DNA from: Lycocorax pyrrhopterus obiensis
Taxonomy: Eukaryota; Chordata; Aves; Passeriformes; Paradisaeidae
Reading direction: 5' to 3'
Assembly (NCBI GenBank): GCA_014706295.1
Contig: JACSVZ010000002.1
Coordinates: 132,689,431-132,753,430 of the forward strand
DNA length: 64,000 nt
Part shown: one piece after another, positions 1-14,165 of the stretch
Layout of the letters: each line of letters begins with the position of its first letter
Position numbering within the stretch: the stretch's first letter is position 1
The notes under the pieces: model-generated
Database searches by the model: none
Seen by the model: the letters and a program-made list of their open reading frames with translations, nothing else
Told to the model about the DNA's origin: nothing
Position numbers and translations under genes: made by a program

Positions 1-1774
1 GCAGCATTGACATGAAGGGCTGAGAGAGTGTTTGGTGAGATGAGATATGCTAAGACCATGGTCAGGAGCTGACAGTGTGACAGACGAGTTCATTCTTTAG
101 AAGCTCAGGAAACAACGCAGTGTTAAATGGACATAGCTGAGATACGACTGTGTTTACCTGAAACTTAGGTTGTGCCAGAATTAGACGTATTTTCCAGACT
201 GAATTTTGTGCAGGTCTTCATACACATTGAAACTCTCTTTAGTGACATAACTGAACACCAGTTTACCAGATGGCCTCTGCCTTTTTCTGTGAATAGGATA
301 AACAACTCTTTCTTATTGTGCTATTCAGTTTTTTCTGAAACTCACAATATTTTTTCCACATTATGTAAGAGACCCTTCTTTACTCTTGCTGTGAACACCA
401 GGCTTCTGAAACTGCAAAGATGTCTCCATTTACAACACTTACTGCCAGTCCTGAGATCAGCGTAGCAGATGGTTCAAGGCTGTATCTCCATGACAGGACC
501 TCCTGCCTGTCTTAGGAAATACACTTTGGAGAGAAAAAAAAGAAGTTGCCTATATGTTCTGGACCAAAATATTTGGTATATTGCTATTTTCCCTAATAAT
601 GAAAGATCAAAATTGCTTAAAATGTTAGAGAAAAACAATTCTTGAAATGCCAATGTTTTTCTGAAATTGTAAATTTTAAATGGCTGTAAAATAGATCCTC
701 CATCACTTAACCCAGGGATTATAATGACATATTTATAAATGTTCTAGACTGTTCAAATCACCAATTCTTTCTCAAAACCATCTCAGTTTACATGGTTCTG
801 TTCGAAGGCTCTGAGAAATGTGGCTTATAAAAAGAGAACAGTTGTGATGTTAATGCAGTAGAGTGAACACTGAACTGTGTCACCTACAGAGGTCCGAATA
901 AAGCTGTATTTTGTGATGTGCAAGTTAGGCCAACCTCTCTACATTGCTTGTCCAATTTAAGTGTCTTCTATTGTGAGAGACAGTTAGAGTATTTTTTTAC
1001 CTGCATGTTCAGTTAGATGTTTTTCAGTGCAATTGTAAGGAGTAGGCCTTAGGGGAGGTTTGAAAGGGCCCCCGTAGTTTGTTAGCCAGCATGAAGCAGA
1101 TGTGAAGCAGAGTGCTACAGGCTAATTCTATATGTCCACAGGCTTTACAGGTGAATTTAGAAAATCAAACAGTACCACTGCCCATGCATTCCTTATGGCA
1201 ATACTGTCACACCTGCAGTCTGCCAAAGGACCAATCTGAAGAGACTCAGGAAAGCTTGTGATCCCTGGGCTTGTTGTACCCCCACTCAGAACACAGGCAC
1301 GAGAGGGGTGACCTGCACTGAAGCTGGGGTTCCTTCTGCGCCTTCCCCAAACATTTGAGGGTCTTAAACACCCTACAGTTCTTTACAAATCTCTCCAACT
1401 TTAGGATTTCAGCAAGAGACAATCTCTACCTGGAAGAAGAGAATTCATTCAAGGAAGTCTAGGTGCGTGATAGCTCTAAATATTGCTCTAATTTGTTCTA
1501 AATATGAAGTAGGACGTAGTAGATTTTCCAGTGATGGTAAACGGTTCAGGCATACACACATACCATGCTCTCAGCCACTTTTCAGAGCACCCTGTGAGAG
1601 AGATCTGTTTGCACAAATGGTGGCTGACATCTAATGTGGGTGGAATCTGTGGTGGGAAGGGCAAATGTGTTTGTGTTTTGTCAGAGGTGCAGTTCTTAAA
1701 TTTAGTGTTTGCTTTCACTCTTATTTTCTTAAAACATGATAGCTAGATAGTTTTTATTATCGAAGAAACTCATA

Positions 1775-2435
1775 TGCATAGAAGCATAGAATCCTGGTTG
1801 GAAAAGATCTTTGGGATAAAGTGCAACTGTTAACTTAGGAGTGACAAGTTCACCACTAAACAAGGGTCACATCCCCGCCTTTTAAATATCTCCAGGAATA
1901 GTGAATCAACCAGTTCCTTGGGCAGCTTGTTCCTGTTCCAGTGTTTGACAACCCTTTCGGTGAAGAATTTTTTCCTTATATCCAGTTTGAATTTCCCCTG
2001 CTCCACCATGAGGCCATTTCCTCTCATTCTGTTTCTTGTAACTTTGGAGAAGAGTCCCATACCCATGTGGCTAGAACTCGTCTCGTAGTTTAGAGAGTGA
2101 TAAGGTCCCCTCTGAGCCTCTTTTTCTCCAGTCTAAACACCCAGCTCCCTCAGCCAGTCCTTGTAGGACTTGTGCTCCAGACCCTTCACCAGCTTTGTTA
2201 CCCTTCTCTGGACACGCTCCAGCACCTCAATGTCTTTCTTGTAGTGAGGGGCCCAAAACTGAACCCAGTATTTAAAATGCAGCCTCACCGGTGCTGAGTA
2301 CAGGAGGATGATCACTGCCCTGGTCCTGCTGGCCACACTATTGCTAATACCAGCCAGGATGTGACTGGCCTTCTTAGTGACCTGGGCATGCTGCCAGCTC
2401 ATATTCAGCCAGCTGTTGACCAACACCCCCAACAC
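1775..2435 (-). mobile_element. CR1 LINE, 5'-truncated, minus strand
   Basis: The minus strand reads as the carboxy-terminal end of a CR1 reverse transcriptase followed by the CR1 3' end. Fragments include [37 protein letters not shown] and LDIRKKFFTERVVKHWNR, which match the typical CR1 motifs (LYSALVRPHLEY, ERVQRRATK, LDIRKKFF). The 3' end lies at the low-coordinate side, where GAAGCATAGAATCC resembles the CATAGAAT tail repeat seen in reverse complement. The reading frame is split between about 2066 and 2133, and the 5' part is missing, so the copy is dead. The high-coordinate border near 2435, after a stretch of ACCAACACCCCCAA, is approximate. Confidence 0.9.
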
Positions 2436-5400
2436 AACATGTGGATGGACTCCAGTGATCTTAAAATATTCAACGTCCCCGTGTTGTTGATTGAAAGCTT
2501 CAGAGTGCAGGCTGTGTGAGCAGAAATGTGTGCGTGCAGGACCAGGTGGAAATACTCTGTTCTTTGTCACTAAGTGCATCGAAAACATACATATATAACC
2601 TTGCATTGGCTGTGTTATGGTCATTTACAAACATAGGAAGAACTGCCCTTTTTCATGATAAAAGTTAAAATGTCCTCCAGTATGGAACAGCTTTCAGGTC
2701 CTACTTGTTTATTGCAGTATTGAAACCAATCTGGTAGACATCCAGTTTAGTTTTTGACAGAGAATTAAGCCTATTTGAAAACAATATACTTGTCACAAGT
2801 TAGAAAAAATACGGTAGCTCATGGTGTGAGGAGCAGAAAGCACATTTCCTGAGTGCTACTGCAGGAACAGTGCATGTCTTACATGAGCAGCGATGCCAGG
2901 GAAGTGGGATTCCGTCATAGCGCTCTCGCTTATAAATTCAGAGAAATAAGAGACCTGATTTCAATCCTACTTGTGCCAGTTTCATACATCTTCAACAACT
3001 TTGGCTTCAAAGTTACACTTAGCTAAATTAGATCAGAATGAGGTCGTTGTTTCTAAAATTTCAGGTTAGAGAGTTCCTGAAAGTCTAACTTCTCTGGAAC
3101 AAATTATACTAGAAGGCAAAATTTCAGGACTGAGCTGCAGCAGTTGAACAAAAAGACTTTGAATTTTCACATAGTTGCAGTATAGGAATATCTTAGAATT
3201 CAAAGTACAAATTTTAAATGGTCAAAAGAAGAATAATTGATTATTTAAAATGCTGAAATGTTTGACATGTTTTATTAAAACAGATTTCAGTGAGTGACAA
3301 AATTCCTTCTTATTATTTCACTTAATATTGCAGAGTAGGAGATTGTGTTTTGTTTTTGTAATTAAGTAATTTTTCTTTTCATAGACACCTCTTCCTCTTA
3401 TGTTAGGTAAATGTAACTTAAATATATAAAGAGTCTGGAAATTCAGAGTTCTGTTATTCCCTTTTTTAAGCTTATTCCTATGAACTGTCTCTATTTGAAG
3501 TGCAAATATAAGAAATATTCAGAGATAAGAAATATTACACTTTTCTCCGTGTATTTTTAAGCAATAAAAAGTCACTGCTTTGAAAGTACTTCTCACGACA
3601 TTGACTAAGAAGTACCAAACTACTTTAAAATATTAGTATTGCCTATGTTATTTTTTCTAGAAAAATATTTTTCATGATGCGTAGATGAGAACAGAACTAG
3701 AATGTTTAAAGCTACAGAAATTTCTAATTGTAGAGAATTTAAAAAAAAATCATTGCCAAACCTTCTCCTACTTAAACACTTCCGTGTTCCTTAGAAGATG
3801 TATGAAAAGGGTGTGATCTTCTGCAGCATTTAGAGGACTCCACTGTAAAATATTTTGAATTTTCAGTAATTTAAACTTGGCATAAGACAATAATATCCCT
3901 CATAGAAAAAGCCCTGCCTTTCCCCCGTTCTTGGCTGCATATTTACATCCTTACTATCACTCCTGCTGGAAGAAGCATTCAGGCAGGTACACACTGCATC
4001 AAGTCAGGAAACTTTTGTGGGGTAACTCTAACTAGGCAAAAAAATGGTAGATATTAACATTTGAATCTTCCTTATAAAATGGTGATGATTGTCCTCTAGG
4101 ATATTAAAATACATGCTGAAAAGATGGTGTGTAACTGATTATGCCTTCTCAGAATCTGAGGATAGACAGGGATTTCCTGAAGTAAGGAAGAAGAAATATT
4201 TTCATATAATAATAAGAGAATACAGAATATTTTGTCATAAGTGAATGAACATGAATAATTTCGTAGCACTTCAATTCAAACAAAAATGTCTAATGTTCAA
4301 TTTTATTGATTAAAACCTTGCCTAAATTGCAATCTGAACCCTCTGTATACAAATGTACAGAAATAATTAAAACTGTAAGTCTTTAATCCTGTTTCCTTTT
4401 ACTCTGGAACTTTGCTGGAACTATGGCTATAGCAGAAATGTTGTCTGGGCAAAAGATCCATTATCTTCTGAGATGATGCAACAAAAGAACTATGAGTTAT
4501 TACTGAAGTATTTTAGTGCTTTTGTTGTAGTTATCTATGGTTTCAGATGAGATTAAGTTTATTATTAATAAGACAATATGATTTTTAATATTTTTAATTT
4601 ACGGAAAATTTTTATTATTGGAACCTATCTTCAGTTTGCCTTTTTAACACTAACTGCAAGATGTAGTTTACCCTGCAATTTGTGAAAATTTTCTATTCTG
4701 AAGGTAAAGATGGTTCTTTTTCAATTGAAACTGTAAACCGTCAAATTATATGAGTGACCAATATGAAAAGTATCATAAAAATATTCTTGCTTTCTCCGCA
4801 CCCTTTTTTTATCTTTTCCAAATTTAAGTAGATGATGAAAGAAACTTGAGTTATCATTCCAAGATAATTTCTCATTATCCTTCACCATCTTGGCAGGTGG
4901 AATATTTGCTGAATAAAATCAATAAATACCCAATAACTTTATAATAGTGATGAAAGAAATTTTTGTACAGACATGGCTGGAAAGGGTGTCATCCTACAAA
5001 ATGCAAGGCTTCCAATGTAGGTAATTGTTATCTTATTCAACCTGCTCCACTTACTTCAAACTAATATTTCAGTTTAATTAAGTTAGAAATTTTTACTTGT
5101 TAACCAGATCTTGCATCAGGGATAAGTGCTAATAATTAATACAGATTTGGCATAGATAAAGCAAAATGAAGACCTGCTGGATTCTGTGTAAAACATTTCA
5201 GTTCTTTACAATGCCATGATAGAACAAAAACCATCATGGAGTTTTTCTTTTGAAGTTTTCTGAATATTTATGTAAATACTGTGGTTTTTTAGTCTTTTTT
5301 ACAGAGGAGTCCCAGCAAACAGAAATAATGACAGCACAAAAAGAAAAAAAGACATGTAATATCTCCAGAATACATGAAGCGTGTGTTTTTCAAATTAGAA

Positions 5401-8400
5401 TTTTCTTCATACTTTGATGAAATCATTATTCTTCTAATAAAACGAAACACTTAAACCTATCTGTCACAGATTATACTCAGTATCATTTTAGATTATGTTA
5501 GTGCTTTCCTATGGTGTATTTAAATTGATTTTGCAGGTAATTTTGCTACTTCTTCTGTTAACTATCAGAAACAAAATGGGCCACTGTCAAATGAATTTAC
5601 TTAATTAAAAAAATGATTATTTAGTTGGGAATATTTTATCAATTGTATGGGGTTTTTTTAATATATTTTCTTTAAAAGCATGTCTTTCTTGTTCTGTTTT
5701 TATTTTATGTGAATTTCATTAAGGATAGGATAATCAGTATGAGAGAAATAGAGAAACCAAAATGAGGGGAAAACAAGCAGAACAGGCTGTACATATGTCA
5801 TTCATGTGAAAACTGTATTCCTAAGATGCTCTGTCCTTTAGCCCTGTTGTCCCAAGCTCCCCTAAATGTGCCGTTAAAGACCTGGGATTATTCACAGAAA
5901 CTGCTTGAGATTGAACTGAATATTGTTGAGAGTGAGACCTGGAAGCATATGTTTGTCAGAGGAAAGCATGTTCTTTCCATCTTTCACAGTTCTCACTCCA
6001 TCCAAGCCTCATCCATTGCAATTCACAATTGGCACCAGGAAGAAATATTTGGTATGAATACTCTGGGTAAAGTGGAACCAATTTCTGTGTCCTTCTGTGC
6101 CTGGCTGTAATTTGAGCTGCAGCTGTTCAGGAGCTGCTGTATAACAGTGAAGCTGTTCCTGTTCCTGAGTGCGAGGGGTGAGACAGACACTTTGGGCAGT
6201 CATAGTGACAATCCTACAGAAACCCTTCCCAGTCAGAGCCCTCAGCAGGTGCTGAATGATGAATGCCTCAAAAATCCGGCCGTCCTCCTAGGAATCTGAT
6301 TATTGAGTTAGGAATGCAATTTCACCCTATTTGTGAAAATTCTAGCTAACTTTTTCCAATAATAGTAGTCTCTTAAAAGTATGTTTAAAACCCTAGAAAT
6401 GTGTTTTAAAGTTTTTGGTGTCTGTCATTAATATCAAAGGATCATTAATGCATTTTTCCTGTGGTGGTCCACTGATATTGAAATCCTTATTTTAGGGGCA
6501 AGGTAGAAAAAAAGTGAGGTAATGATAATGACTTTTATGATAATTAAGAAAATATTTAATAAAACTGTTGGAAGATTAGGTCATTGCAGTCTGTCAAATT
6601 AGTGCTCAGTGATTTTGTTATAAAGTTGTGTTGAGAAATTTATTTTGCCTTGGAATACAAAGTACCTACATCTTTCTTAAGAATGAAGTTTTATGCTAAC
6701 ATACAGACTAATATTTTTACCTTTTCTACTGAACTAGTCCTGTTTTTCATGGGAAGGTCAAAGACTATTGGAGAAAGAAAACAAGAATGTTTAGCCCACT
6801 TTGCTTTTTCGTAGTTATAAATCGTAACTTTTTTGCCTTGAAGTTCTGTATGTGGCTTTGACATATGAAAGGATTAAAAAATTTTAGTTTCTAATTTACT
6901 TCGGAAAATATTTCACATGAAGTATATCATGCTTTTCTGCTAAAATAGTGACATCTTATAACATTGAGCTGTATTGAGGACAAAGCAGGTCTGCAGTCTT
7001 TCGGTCCTGACTACTAGATGAACATGGTTGAGCGTTGTTACATATTTGCAGAACCATTGCCGAATAAAAGAGAAAGGGGAAAATGGAGAGATACCACCTA
7101 GAAATTCCACTGAGTTCCCCCAACAAGATTGCCATTTTTTACACTGCAGCCTGGTCCCCCTTTGTATAACCCATCAAAGTCTTTACATTACTCAGTGGTT
7201 CTTTTTCCCTTTACTGAATTTTAAATTTTTCTCTTATTTATTTTTTTTCACACTTGCATCTTTTTTGAAGCCATGTAGTTTAGGCAGTGATTTGTTTGAT
7301 CATGCTGCAGTACTTAATAGGCTTTCAGACTTGAAGATACTTTTAAAAATTTTATTTCAGCTAATGTTTAACTTGTTAAATTGTCAAAAGTGCTGTGGAA
7401 GACGCATACATCTGGTTTCTCCATTTCACCTCATTGATTAAGCAGCTTGTTTCCAAGGAATGTTTGAGTAGCATTTATGAGCATGGAGAAGTAGATTATG
7501 AAAGAAGTGTGTTGTATTGGAGCTTCTGGTTTATGTTTTGGCTGTTTCAATAGAAAAGTGAACTTGATAGCATGTATTCATGCAGCATTATATTCCATGT
7601 TAAGATATACTTTTGAAATGTGTAAAGAAAGATGAACTGAATGAATATGTATATAAAAAATACCTGTGTCACACACTGAGGTTTAGACCAGGTTGAAGAC
7701 AGCAATTCTTATGAAAATGTACTCTGATCAATGGTATTCTAGAGAAACATTCTATAAGAAATAGTTCTGGTGTTTATACTTTCTGCCTTTCTGAACATTT
7801 AGATTATGAATATCTTTTAGGTTCGTAGTTATATAATCTGTTTACTTGGAAAATGTAAATATATGGGCATTAGTTACATAATCTGAATAGAATCAAATAA
7901 AAGATTTCATCACAAACCTCCATGACTGTTTGCTCTTTTGCCTATTTATAGGCCATTTTCTATATACATCTATAACAAGGAAAGGCTTGGCTCGTGATGC
8001 CCTGTGAAAGATGTTTAGATACTATACTTCCTACTACTACTAGGAAGTGAATGCATGCAGTATGTTTCATTGGATTTTATAATTTCTAATAATTTTACCA
8101 TTTCTGCATAGTATTGTTTGGATTTAATTTTTTTCCTACGCTTAGTTCTGAAAATCTGTTCATACTGAAAGATTCTAAAAGATGAGTTCCTTTGAAAAGT
8201 CTTCATGTTCTGTTTTTATTATGCAATTTTAATACACTTTAAAAAAGTATATTACAAAACCCCCATTTTTTAAAACTAGCATACTGGTGACTTGAAGAAA
8301 TCGAATTTGTTCTTGAAAGCTTTTGACTTAAGAAGGTCATCAGAATTAGGTTTGAACTTCAGACTAATTATTCTAGCACAATTTAAAGGGCTGCTTTTGT

Positions 8401-11400
8401 TTCTTCAGTGTACAAAGTATATTCATGGAGCTGAAAGTTCTTGGTTTTCTGACATATGTAATCCATTGCCTCAAGTGGATCACTATGATCCTTTACAAAA
8501 GCCAAGGCTGGTCAAGTTGAAATCTTCATAGATGTAATTCAGTATAACCAGAGGTAGCTGGAGAAGGTTTTCTGCTATTTGCTTTGTGTGTGTAGTATTG
8601 CAAGAAAAAGTTAATCCCTTCAAACCCATGAATTTCGTTGTAAATGTATAAAATTTTCATGGAAACTCAGGCCAGTAGAGTGGCTGAACCAGTTTAAAGA
8701 CCCCATAAAAAGCTGAGACGTCACCAAGTGCTAGTGTCCCACTTCAAGAGACTGAGAACACAAGGGTTTGTCTTGAGGTGTGGCTCACTAAGGTGAACTG
8801 GGGTGAGCCAGAAGCCCATTGTTTGGAATGAAAGCCCTGTTCTTCATCCTATCTCATGGTTGTTGATCTGGACCAAATTCATCATTTACCTGATTTTTAG
8901 TGAGCCATTTTAGGTGGCTACACTGGTATGAAACTAAACTGCTACAACAAATGAACACATTCCTTTCATGCTAATGAGCTGAAGAATTACTATGGCATAT
9001 TGCACCTTTACCAGAATGGCCAAAAAGAGCACAGTCACACTGCTGGGAGCAGCATGGAGAAGAATGAGGGCCATGTCCAGTGACAAAGAGCTGTTAGATA
9101 ACTCAGCTGCCTAATGGACCACATTTGCACTAAAGAGTAAATAATAGTATGACTTTCAAGCAACGCTGGCAATGCCATAGGCAAAATTGCAAATTATAAA
9201 GGGTGATGTATGTGACAGCTTGAGAGATGACAGAGTAGGTGAGAGCCTCTTGGTCTTTCTATTTTCCTGAACTTGAAACCACATAACTTATCTAAAGATA
9301 GGTCTGCACTGCAGTCCAAAGCATGACTGCGGCTCATCTTGACAGATGAGAAGTAGTTTTGAGGGCAGTAGTTAATGTGCTGATGGCTGGAGCTGCAGAG
9401 TGCTGGCTGCTGAGACCCTGGGTGAATATTCATGTGATCAGTGTGTGCTGAGCTGCTGTGCCCATGTCCTTGTTACTACAGAGGCTCTGCTTGTGTACAG
9501 ATACCCTGTGAGATAAGCAGCTTTTCAGCCCTGTCCTCTGGAAGATGACTTCTCTAAGCAGTAAGCTTGTGCAAATAAGAATCCTTTATGGCACCTGTGT
9601 AAGATGAGAACAAGCATCTAGGAAAATGCCAATACTTTGTGTTACTGCTGTAGAATAAGTTCACAAAATAGATAGTTGTGGCAACCTTTGTACCGGAAAA
9701 ATATATTATCTACTTAATGTTGTTGCCTTTTTTACCAGTAGTTTTCTGTAAGAAAGGAAAAATGCACCAAAAATAGATGCACATTAAGGCATCTTGACAT
9801 GATTCTCATTCAATATTTTCTGATTTTCTGTTGTTCCCCTCTCTTTTTATCTGCACAAAGTAACTAAAAAGTGGGTGTAAGACATCAATATTCTGATTTG
9901 CTAACATTAATACTAACACCTTCCTTGTGTTCGCTCCACAGTAGATCAGATGATTAGACAACATGCATCACAGGGGAAGATAAAAGCTTTTTTTTCCAAA
10001 AGTGGTAAAGTCTCAATGTGTCTATGAAATTCAATGAGAGCACAGAATGCTTAGTCAACACCTTTGTTCTTTTTAAATACCTGGAAAGAGACTTGTACAC
10101 AGTGCCCTATCTCTTTGAGCTGTTTGCATTTGTGTTGTGTGAGTGTGAAATCCCATCACCCTGTGAAGGCACTGACCTTCAGTGACTCAGCACAGATACA
10201 GATCACTGAGCATTTTACATGAGCTGTGTGACGCTGAAGTTCACTTTTTATTGACAACAGTAAATTGTGCTGTAAGAAGTACTATGAAAATACATTGTAA
10301 TTATATGATTTTGTTGCTAATTATAGATAGCAGTTGCAGGTCACCTGGACTGTTTGAAAAAACCGAGGTCGTAGCACTGTCTCAGACTTCCTACTTTGTC
10401 TATAGGTTCTGTATTAGTGAGACCTGGCTGTTTGTGCTGTAGTTTTCCTTGCTGGATTTGTGTGGCAGGCTGATTTTTTTTTTTTTTAAATTTTTTTTGA
10501 AATCTCATAACAATTCAGAAAATGTAATTCAGCCGTTTTGAAGAGTGAGTCCACAGGAAAATGTCTTGTTTTGTCCATGTTAAAACACTTAAGACACTAG
10601 TTTGAAGTGGTGCATCACCTTCCTTCTGAGGGTGTGCATTTTATGTCACTATGAAAACCAACAGAGAGTTTATTAGAATCCTCCGAACAAAAATCACAAT
10701 TCACAGAGGCTTAGGAGAGAATTGTTAGTATTTGGTTGCTGATATCTATGGCTCTGCTGAACTTGTGGAGGCTCCTGTGTATCGCTGCAATATACAGGGA
10801 CTTTTCCTAAGGAATTAACTTGCATACTCATAGCCACAAGGGGATTTTCCCTTTAACTGCTCTGAACCAACGCAGTTCAAGATTACAAAAGAAAGACTAT
10901 ATATTTTGTATTCTTGATATGTCTTCTATGTCCTGCTGACCCCAGGACTCCTTATGTGGGCTGGTGAGAATTATGTTAAATATTGTTCAGATAGTACTTT
11001 GTGCAATTTAATTATGATCACTATCAGAAGTTATTTTGACTTGTAAAAATATTATTCCTTAAGTAAATTCCTACAGTCAAGACCTCTGGCAGAGATGCAC
11101 TAAAATCCATTATTAAGTGATTTCTTTGGCAATAACACACCATAGAAAGTGTCTCTCCTCTTCACTATTACGTGGTTTATTGCAGTTTATTGCAATGAGA
11201 TAAGCAAGCTCAAAAAGCAAAACTTCAGAAACTGCTTTTTGTGAAATGAATTTCAATAACTTTTTAGTTTTTAATATATTTCATCATTCTTCTTTTAGCT
11301 GCTCTGTATTTTTCTGAGTATTTGTTGTTCTTTAGATCTTTCTAGCTGAATGTTTTTTCTCCAATTTCCTTTTGAAACATCTTCGGCTGTAAGAGTAGAC

Positions 11401-13934
11401 GTTATTAAAGATTTATCTTTGTATGATTGCAGCTAGTACAGTTGCCAAATCTTTTCTAATCATATTTGTCTAGAGGGGTTGTAAATAATTTTCAAATGGG
11501 TTGTCTAATAGCAAGTGACAAAAGGGAATTCAACTCAGTTGTAGAAGATTGATGGATTTCAGTTTTCCGCTGCATTTTAGGCTTTGGATTGTAGCAATGG
11601 GGAACAAAGACACACGGACCTCCTTGTCTCCCACATTGGGTCTCCATTTGTAGATCTTACTTCATGAGGTTTGTTTATTTTATCTGTAACTGGGGTTATA
11701 CATAAAACAGCTCCCAAAAGCTTTACTGTTCTTGGAGGACAGAGGGGGTAGGGTCTCAGTGTGACTCTTGGTGGATGCAGCTGCAGTTCAGGTGTTGCAC
11801 AGCTGTGACTGGACTGTATCACATCAGCTTGTGATGCCCTAGGGTCCACTAGAAATGTAGATACATACTTTTGCCTCTCCAATTTATTCTTTGTTAGGTG
11901 AGCCTTGCTGCGGCGCCAAAGTATTCTGGTTCCACAAGTGTATGCCAAGTAGCTGGCATTTTCATTTCTATGCTACCCCAAAACTTTCTCACCCCGTGTG
12001 GCTCATCAGAAGCCTCACTAAGCCCCGCTTGGATGGCTTAGGAGTGCATAGTAGGTCTTTTTCAAGGCCAGGGATCTGGCCTGCCTATCAGAGGTTTAAA
12101 TTTGGTATTACATAGCATAATCCACCAAATGCTTTGGCTGTTATATTCCCTGTAAAAATAAAGCAGATTTTGCTGAACTAGACAGCCCCATCGGATCATG
12201 TACTCGCGAACTATTTATGATAAAAACATAAGCATAAAATTGTAGCTGTATTTCCAAATTACAGGCTGAGGAGTAGTCAAGAGAGTCCTAATGCTTGACT
12301 GCTGCTTTTAGGTACTATTGCAATAGGAGCAATACAGTGCTGTCTACAGTTTAACTTGGTCAACTGACAAGGCTTTATTGAGCAGGAAAGCTCTGCTTTA
12401 GGACTTGTGCAGTGTTTCTGCTGTTTTTTTCTAAACTGTTTTTGTAACTTCACAGAATTTAGAATGAATAATTACCATTACAACATCTAATATAGCCTGC
12501 TATTTATCACAGTCCATTCAGTGACATGCTTTTAATTTGTTATTGAGCTCAATAACTTGTGTTACTGAAGAACATCTCGTGCTTGATCAAAGGGCATTTC
12601 TTGAAAGGCATCCAGCATTTGTGTGAAGGAGAGATGAGAATCTATGATGTCTCTTAATAGTTCATTTAAATAGATGATTTCTGTTGTCATTTAAGGTGAG
12701 GATTTACATTCAAAGCATTCATCTAGCCTTGCATGTGTTTTAAACCTTCATCTTGAAAGATACAGTCTTAATTTTTATGCATTCTAAATCATCCTGGTAA
12801 AGTCAGTGGTATTAATCTTAAAGTATAAGTTTCTGCATTTGCCTAAGACTGTGTGTAAACAGAAATATAGAGCAACACTCATAACTATCTGTAATCTGGG
12901 CTCCCAGGATTGCTGCAAATGGTAAAACTTCATCTCATTAAACTTGAATGCATCTTCATTAATAATTATGAGGACTGAGCCTACCTAAAAAGGACAAAAG
13001 AGTTCAATGTTCAATACCTAAACAGATCTCCTAACTGCTCTGCTCTGGAGTTCAGTTAGATGGTTTTTCCATCTTTTAATATGAGAAGTTTTGAATTTAA
13101 AAGATGTGAAGAAATAAGAAGAACAGATTATACTGTGTTTTAATTATAGAATGATACTTATGTTTGAGAGTATGCGTTGCTGTGTTCCTCATATGAACTG
13201 GCTGATTTAAGTTTTCAACATAGTCTTCTAGATGTTTTGAGCTAACAAACCTGTAAATGGATTAATGTTATTTAAAGAAAAATGTTAAATGAAATTTTAT
13301 ATAGGAAAAGATCTACAGAGAAAAGAACAATAGGTTTTGTTGGAAGAAAATTTCAAAACCAATTGCATTCAGAGTGAGTACTTTCCTGGTCTTTAAAATG
13401 AGGATCCAAGAAATCAGAAGATAAGGGTTATTTCTATCATTACCATTCCAGTAATGAGAGAATAAGTTATATGATGTAATAATTTAACTGTTTATTTTAT
13501 TAGAAGAAGATGCTTGGTGAATTTAAAATCAGTGAGGGGAGGCAGTTGTAAAATTATATGAGGAGAAAATATAGATTCATAAATATAGACTCAAATTATT
13601 AATTAAATATTTTTATATACTTGAAAATTGGAAATTTACTTGGAATTAATTCATGGCTGTTGAAGTTCAATACAATATTTTACTACATCAAATCTAAAAG
13701 CTGTATTAATTTGATGAAACAGATAATATTTAAAAGGGAAAAAATGAGGTTTATGATAACTGAAAGTCAAGTATTGAAGAAAGAAAGTAAAAGAGCTAGA
13801 TTTCATCATCCATTTCTTGATTAATGCATTTTCCAAAGAGTGAGAACAGACATGAAGTCTTTTTCCTCTGGGCTGCAGAAGAACTTTTGTTCTTCAGATT
13901 TTATTTTCTTCCCCTGCAGTTTTTATTACTGACC

Positions 13935-14165
13935 AACACATTGTATGATATGGGGCACCTTGCTGGGGACAGCAAGCTGGGGCCAGCTGTCCCACCTGTG
14001 TCCCCTCCCAGCTTCTTGTGCACCCTTAACCTCCTCGCTGGTGGGATGGGGTGAGAAGTGGAAAAAGAGTCCCTTGCCAGCTCTTACGTGGTAAACACTG
14101 AGCTTTTGGTGGCACAGCGGATCCTGCTGCAGGCTGATGCCAGGGAGGGTTTGTGCTGAATTCAC
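13935..14165 (+). mobile_element. LTR/ERV-derived repeat fragment (avian type)
   Basis: A GC-rich block stands out from AT-rich surroundings. It contains GCAAGCTGGGGCCAGCTGTC, then CCCTCCCAGCTTCTTGTGCA, and further on CTCGCTGGTGGGATGGGGTG. I remember this order of short stretches from a dispersed avian retrovirus-related repeat, where the same words stand in the same order. No coding remnant is visible. Family name, orientation and borders are uncertain, because this rests on recall of the repeat text rather than a database comparison. Confidence 0.5.

Noticed and set aside
2133..2624. Open frame of 163 codons on the minus strand as a host gene
   Set aside because: Its recognisable part ([21 protein letters not shown]) is CR1 reverse transcriptase. 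The first part is random extension beyond the repeat border.
7028..7441. Plus-strand open frame of 137 codons
   Set aside because: It is rich in Phe and Leu from T-rich sequence, as expected of translated AT-rich intron. It starts at a non-ATG codon and resembles no family.
11577..12115. Overlapping open frames in a slightly GC-richer block
   Set aside because: No similarity to a known protein and no exon-like borders that fit RIM2. It may be an unidentified old repeat but cannot be supported.
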